From Saccopteryx bilineata (taxonomy: Eukaryota; Chordata; Mammalia; Chiroptera; Emballonuridae): a DNA stretch of 64,000 bases. Shown in pieces: positions 58,871-64,000 of the stretch (position 1 is the stretch's first letter; each line of letters starts with the position of its first letter). Under the pieces are notes generated by a model. The model had not been told where the DNA came from. It saw nothing but the letters and a program-made list of their open reading frames with translations, and did not search any database. The DNA lies in contig NC_089490.1 of assembly GCF_036850765.1 (NCBI RefSeq), positions 243,672,562 to 243,736,561 of the forward strand, given 5' to 3'. The position numbers and the translations under genes were made by a program.

Positions 58871-60524
58871 AGAGCTCTTAACACAGAGACAGTGGAGTGG
58901 AGGGAGGGCTGTCTCTGCTTGGTGTGACTCCAGGAGCTTGTAATAAATAGGCTAATAAATTGAGGAGCTCACCGATTTGTAAATCCTCGGTGTTGCAAGA
59001 CAAAAAATGAAACAGGAGGAAGAACAAATCACTTGTTGTGCTCACGGTGCAGGCAATCTGCATGCTAAGTGTGCGGTCTGCACATAAACAAACTTCGTGT
59101 GTCATTCGCACGCGGGTGCGCTCTGCAGGATCGCTCCGTGGATACGCTCCAGCCTCTGCGCACGTAAATCTGAGTAAGTCACCTGTGCCACTTTATCGGT
59201 TCTGACGCAAATGATTCACTCAGCTGTTTAAATACCAGCTCCCTGTTAATTGCTCTTCTGAGACCTCAGTGCGCCTTTCATCACCATATATATTTACTCA
59301 CAACCAGGACACTGATAGTTTACCCCCTCTGGCTAGTTAAGGAAGAAAGACTTAAAGCAAATGATGGGCAAATACAATTTTTCAAAGAAAAGGCACCCCC
59401 AGTGCCAATTTCAGCCATAGTGTCTGTCCCTCTAATTAGCAGGCATTTAACAGACACATGAGGAACGATATGCCATTTATTCCTTTTGGTCTCAATGGGC
59501 TTTTAAGCATTAATATGTTGAAGGGAGAAATACAGAAACATTAATGATTTTTCCCTTTGTTCCCTTCTATATCCTTGTTATCTGTTTTGTTCTCTTCCTT
59601 TAGACTCATTTCATAGTTCCTCTTTCCCGTTCTTTCCATTGGAGCACTTCCTGCTTTGACACAATTCTTCATTCTGATAGTATGTTAGCATCTCAATCCC
59701 GGAATCACTTAGGTTCTTTGATGAGTGCATGTAGGGCCACAATAGTGGCTGAGCCCAGAGGAGTTAGATGAAATCAGCCCAACAGAGTGACCGGGCCTAT
59801 AGGAGGAACATGGTGCCGGCCAGCTGAGTGCATCTGATTGTGCAACCAAATGTATGTGCAGACATATGCAAATTAGAGACAACCATGGGAGAAAAGATGG
59901 CTTTTCCAATGATCTCAGGTGTCACCAGACTCCCAGCAGGAAACAGAGGCATGGGCAGTTGGGTCATTTGAAGTGAATTTAGTGAAGGGACTATTTGCAA
60001 AAGTTCAGACAGGTGTAAAGAAATCAAGAGGAAGCAATTATCAACTCCTAGAGACAGGGAGGGTCAGCAGGCAAGAGCTTTGACCTTCAGACAGGTGTCC
60101 TGTGACAGCCTCGTAGGATGCAAGTTGAAGAACAAAGACTGACTCCTTTTCCTTCCTCCTTCTATTCTTCTGCTAGGGCTTCCTAGTGGGTAGAACACAA
60201 CTGGGAGCCAGACAGGTCAGCCTCCTGGGGTCCAGGGCAGATTGGAGAAGGGCAGAGGTGGATCTGGGGGCATAGGGAAGGGACCCACAGCAAGAAGGAA
60301 TAGTATCATCTCATATAATAAGAGAATGGTGCCTTTTATGTGGAGTCCAAAAATATGAATTACTTTTTGGTCTTTCATGCTTATAGATTTAGGACACAGA
60401 CTTTATCTCATTCATCTTTGCCTCTTTTAGTATATTGCAAGGAACATAGGGGATAATCAGATGCCATAGTCAAATTTTAGTTGGTTGAGGGTTTGTAAGT
60501 TCAGGGAGCTGGAAAGGATTCCCT

Positions 60525-60660
60525 CATTCAGCACATGAGGAAACTGAGGCCTGGGCTGACTCAGCCTCCTTCTCAAGGTCACTTAGTGGCAGTTCCTGGC
60601 CAAGAACCCAGTCTAGTGATTACCTTGTGAGTGGGACTCCCATTTTCTAAAGAACCAGCT
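60525..60660 (-). repeat. MIR (antisense)
   Basis: CACATGAGGAAACTGAGGCC, CTCAAGGTCACTTAGTGGCA and AAGAACCCAGTCTAGTGATT are reverse-complement MIR. Confidence 0.75.
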
Positions 60661-60689
60661 CCCCAAGTTATTTAACAATATATCTATTT

Positions 60690-61330
60690 TTTCTTCCAAA
60701 CAACTGTTTAGTGCTTACCATGTGCCAGGTACTGTTTCAGATGCTGAGAATTCAGCAGTAAACAAAACAGACAAAAGGAATCCTTGACCTCACAGAGCTG
60801 ACATTCTGGTCCAGGCACACAGACAGAGAACAAATGAATTTTAAAATTCAGATAGCATGTCAGATGGTGGTAAGGACCATGGAGAAAAACAAAGCATGGA
60901 AGGGCTGGGCAGTCAGAAAAAGCCTCCTGAGAAAGTGACCTTTGAACAAGAAGGGAGTGAACTCTCTAGGTATGTGTATATATATATACCTGGATTGATT
61001 ATCGAGCTATCTCTCTGCCTATCTCTCTGTTTATTCGTCATCCATCCATCCACCCACACACCCACCCACCTGTGGGATGAGCATCCCAGGCAAATGCGAA
61101 GGTTCTGATGCAGGAGCATCCTCGGGTGTTCAGTGTTCAAGGAGGCTCAGGAGGTCTGTGTGGCCATACTGGGAGGTCGGCCATACTGGGAGCAGAGTGG
61201 AGGGAGACGAGATCACGGTTGGTGGAGCCTGACTAGGACCTAGAAGACCACAGGAGGCCGCTGGACTTTGCTTTTGCTCAAAGAGAGATGAGACGACTGG
61301 AAGATGGGTGGAGGGAAGGCTAGCACTTGA
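60690..61330 (-). repeat. L2 (antisense) with internal microsatellite
   Basis: TGCTTACCATGTGCCAGGTA, AAACAAAACAGACAAAAGG, CACAGAGCTGACATTCTGG and GTGACCTTTGAACAAGAAGG follow the reverse L2 order. A (TA)n / CATC / CACC run at 60972-61070 interrupts it, then AGACCACAGGAGGCCGCTGG continues. Confidence 0.75.
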
Positions 61331-61489
61331 CTAGAGGAGTGAAAAGACCTCACTTAGGTTTCAACAAACCCACTCTCTGTGTAATGGAAGGAAGGTCTCT
61401 GGAGGGGCAGGAGCAAGAACAAGGGAGCCGGTTAAGGAAACTGTTGTAATATCCCAAAGCAGAAATAGCCTTTCTTGTTGTTCTCTCTA

Positions 61490-61840
61490 ACAGAAAAAAT
61501 AAGCTATACTTACTATTAGAAAAAAAAATTCAAGCAATATAAAAAGTGTAAAAAATAAAATTGAAAATTATACCTAATCTCAGCATCCAGATGTAACCAC
61601 TATCAACATTTTGGTACGTAATCTTCCAGAATTTTTTATAATCCAATGATGAGATCATAGTACATATACAGTTTTTTTATTTGTATAACAAAATGCTATC
61701 CACATTTTTTGGATACAAGTAAATAGAGATCTGCCTCATTAATTTTAATAACCACAGTATGTTCTATTATAAAGCTCTTCCACATTTATTTAGGTAATTC
61801 TTTGCCGATGGACATTTAGATTGTTTCACCGTTGTATACA
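61490..61840. repeat. Old LINE-derived fragment
   Basis: ACCACTATCAACATTTTGGT, AATAGAGATCTGCCTCATTA, CCACATTTATTTAGGTAATTC and GGACATTTAGATTGTTTCAC recall a widespread ancient mammalian LINE sequence. The family is uncertain. Confidence 0.5.
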
Positions 61841-63029
61841 AAGCAGGGCCACTTTGACAGTGTCTTTATTTGTCTTTTGGCTTGTCCAAGTCGATATTTC
61901 CCCTTTTGATATCTCTGAAGCAGAGCAGGTCAGACTGTTTCCTCTCTCTTGTGTTATTGATGGATGGACCAATGTGCATGGTCATTGGTAATATAAATAG
62001 CATTTGAAACCCAAGTCTCTTACCTGCTAGTCTAATGATTAGTACTTTGATAGATACTATCCATAGTTAAGTACACTTTTGAGACAATTTTTTGAGGGTT
62101 TTTTTTTTTAAAGAAAAAAATCATATGCTAGGAGGATAAAACCACCCGTTTTTAAACCTCAAGTCTCATAGCGGAAGTTTTGCTGTTTTCAGCTTCTCAT
62201 TCCCAGTTGCATGGAGGGCAGAGATCTGTCACGAAACATGGTTAGTTGCCGTCTGACTCCAACTCTGGGGTCTGCCAGATTTTAAAATGTGAATGTATAC
62301 CCATTCTGGCCCAGTGGGATGCTTCTCCCATCAGTAGTCTTAGTCACAGGGTTGTAAGCGATTCCAGAGTCCAACAGATTCTGAGGATCATGAACCTTAT
62401 TAGAGAATGACGGATAGGAGGCAGTAGGAGGACGCATGCCCAGATGGCGGTAGTTCACAAGCAATCCAGCAGATGGCGATGGGTCACAGACCTTTAGAGC
62501 CCGAAGAGCCGCTGGGAATGATAGAGATGAGGTCACAGCAGAGAAGGCCCAGGATACTGCCTCGGGTGGTTGACTTCTTCCAGGGCCCAACCACAATGGG
62601 AGAGAGCCGCTAACTTCAGAATTTAGTTTATGCAGTGGAAAGAAAAGTTCGCAAGCAGAAACTGAAATCTCTTCAGTGATCAGAGGCCTTTAGAACATCT
62701 TACTATCATCAATATTGTATCTGAATGATACAAAGAACTAAATTATTTTTACTACTCGCTAATGGGTTTGAAATCAGCAGTTTGAATAAAACTGAATAAA
62801 ACCTGTAAGAAAATTGAAATAAGCATCAATATATGCATTTAAATACTAATCTTAATTATATGTTGCAAACATATGCTCCACTGTGACTTTTACTTCACTT
62901 ATTGTATCAATTATTGAACAGAAGTATTTTGTTTGTGTGGTTATATTTCAGTTTTTCATTTGTGATTTATGTTTTCTAAGTTTTTAAAACTACTTCCTTT
63001 TTCTAAGGCCATTAAGCAAAATCTATATT

Positions 63030-63500
63030 TTATTTTAAAAGTTAAAAATGTTTGTTTTTCATAGTTAGGGTTTTAATCTACCGGCAATTTACTTTTAGGT
63101 ATGGAGAAGCAGGAACCTAATTTAATACATATTATTTTCATACCGATAACCAGTCACCGCAGCACCAATGATGAAATCACTCATCATTTCTCCTATTGAT
63201 TTTAATGGCATCTTCTGATGTATCCCATCTCCATATTATTATGGATCCATTTCTGTGTTCTATAGTCTATTCCTTTATCCCTCCCTCAAGGCCACACTGT
63301 CTTAATTTCTACAGTGTTATCAAGGCATGGTGCCTGGTAGGTAATTCTCCTCCACCTTGTTCTTCTTCACAGTTGCCCTGTCTGCTCTTGACCCTTTGCT
63401 CTTTGATATATATTTCAGGATCACTTTTTCAATTCCATAAAAAGAAACCTGTTGAGATTTTAAAAATCAGAATTATACCATATTGATACATCAGAGAAGC
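63030..63500 (-). repeat. Old L1 fragment (antisense)
   Basis: GATCCATTTCTGTGTTCTAT, TAGTCTATTCC and TACAGTGTTATCAAGGCATG, then a downstream TCAATTCCATAAAAAGAAACC, are diverged reverse-complement L1 ORF2/3' text. Confidence 0.65.
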
Positions 63501-64000
63501 TCACTTTATATAGAGAGAAAAGTTGAAATGCCTTTATAAAAACAAACATGCAGGTCTTTGTAAAATAAAAGCCATCCTTAATTTATTAATAGAAACTTAT
63601 ATTTTGTGTATTAGTTTTTCTTAGAGTGGAAATACCCTTGAACTTGTTTTGCATTCAGTCAGTGGTTTGACTATTCCAGTTCTAAATAAATGCCTCCTTT
63701 TTAATGTTCTCTTTTCCTAATTAACAAAGTGCCAAGTAGAAAGAGATAAGTTATGCACTTTAATTATAATAGCCCCAGGCTACTGGGAGAATTCTTATCA
63801 CTGGCTTGGACTGAACATTCTGTCTCCATTTAGCAACAGCATTAGTAAAAACTTCATGTGGGCCCTGAGTTTGAGATGGGAGGTGGGTGGGGCTGGCAGG
63901 ACCCAGCAGCAGGGAGCTGTCGTCCGGGTTTCTCCTGGGCATGCTCATGCTGTGGCTGGTCCTCTCAGTGCGCACTGCTTTTCTATTAATAAAACGGGAA

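Larger units (their letters stand above)
52201..64000 (+). other. EGFLAM: EGFLAM intron 6 (5' 11.8 kb)
   Basis: Donor GTGAGTACTG. I looked for the Asp/Glu-rich linker exon expected next and did not find it, so the intron probably runs past the window. It contains antisense L1 pieces, two SINEs, an LTR-like unit and MIR/L2 remnants. 55000-56000 and 61900-62250 hold nothing I can name. Confidence 0.65.

Overview
The window is vertebrate nuclear DNA. It has no operons or long uninterrupted reading frames, and it holds widely spaced short exons with GT/AG borders in a sea of interspersed repeats. The repeats are mammalian: MIR, L2 and L1 fragments, Tigger and hAT elements. The youngest-looking copies are several families of tRNA-derived SINEs of the kind I associate with bats. 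I did not see the commonest vesper-bat (VES) consensus. My best guess is a chiropteran genome, possibly rhinolophoid or emballonurid; the family is not settled.

The one gene I can support is EGFLAM (pikachurin), on the + strand. Five consecutive coding exons lie at 25270-25379, 26480-26563, 34108-34225, 35857-35992 and 52034-52200. Together they give 615 nt with compatible splice phases throughout. They encode the two N-terminal fibronectin type III (FN3) domains of this extracellular matrix protein of the photoreceptor synapse. The signal-peptide exon should lie before base 1. The acidic linker, EGF-like and laminin-G exons should lie after base 64000. The whole window is therefore probably intragenic.

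Layout: 1-25.3 kb is intron 1 sequence, with several SINEs, an uninterrupted (CCCCT)21 tract, a small palindromic element, a hAT MITE inside a MIR, a tRNA-Tyr half retrocopy and a 33-bp minisatellite. 25.3-36.0 kb is the FN3 exon cluster, with a second hAT element, a Tigger remnant and two more SINEs. 36.0-52.0 kb is one 16-kb intron, with stacked L1 3' ends (including an L1 with clear target-site duplications that itself carries a SINE), a third hAT element and a second Tigger copy. 52.2-64.0 kb is the next intron, with antisense L1 fragments, an antisense solo-LTR-like unit split by a SINE, and a repeat-poor stretch near 59.2-59.6 kb that may be regulatory.

I found no new enzyme system, CRISPR array or functional RNA gene. 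The more interesting signals are insertion events with readable structure: nested SINE/L1 insertions, three hAT elements with a shared target motif, a 5' tRNA half flanked by direct repeats, and a minisatellite with palindromes at helical spacing. All family names are given from memory and were not checked with a search.
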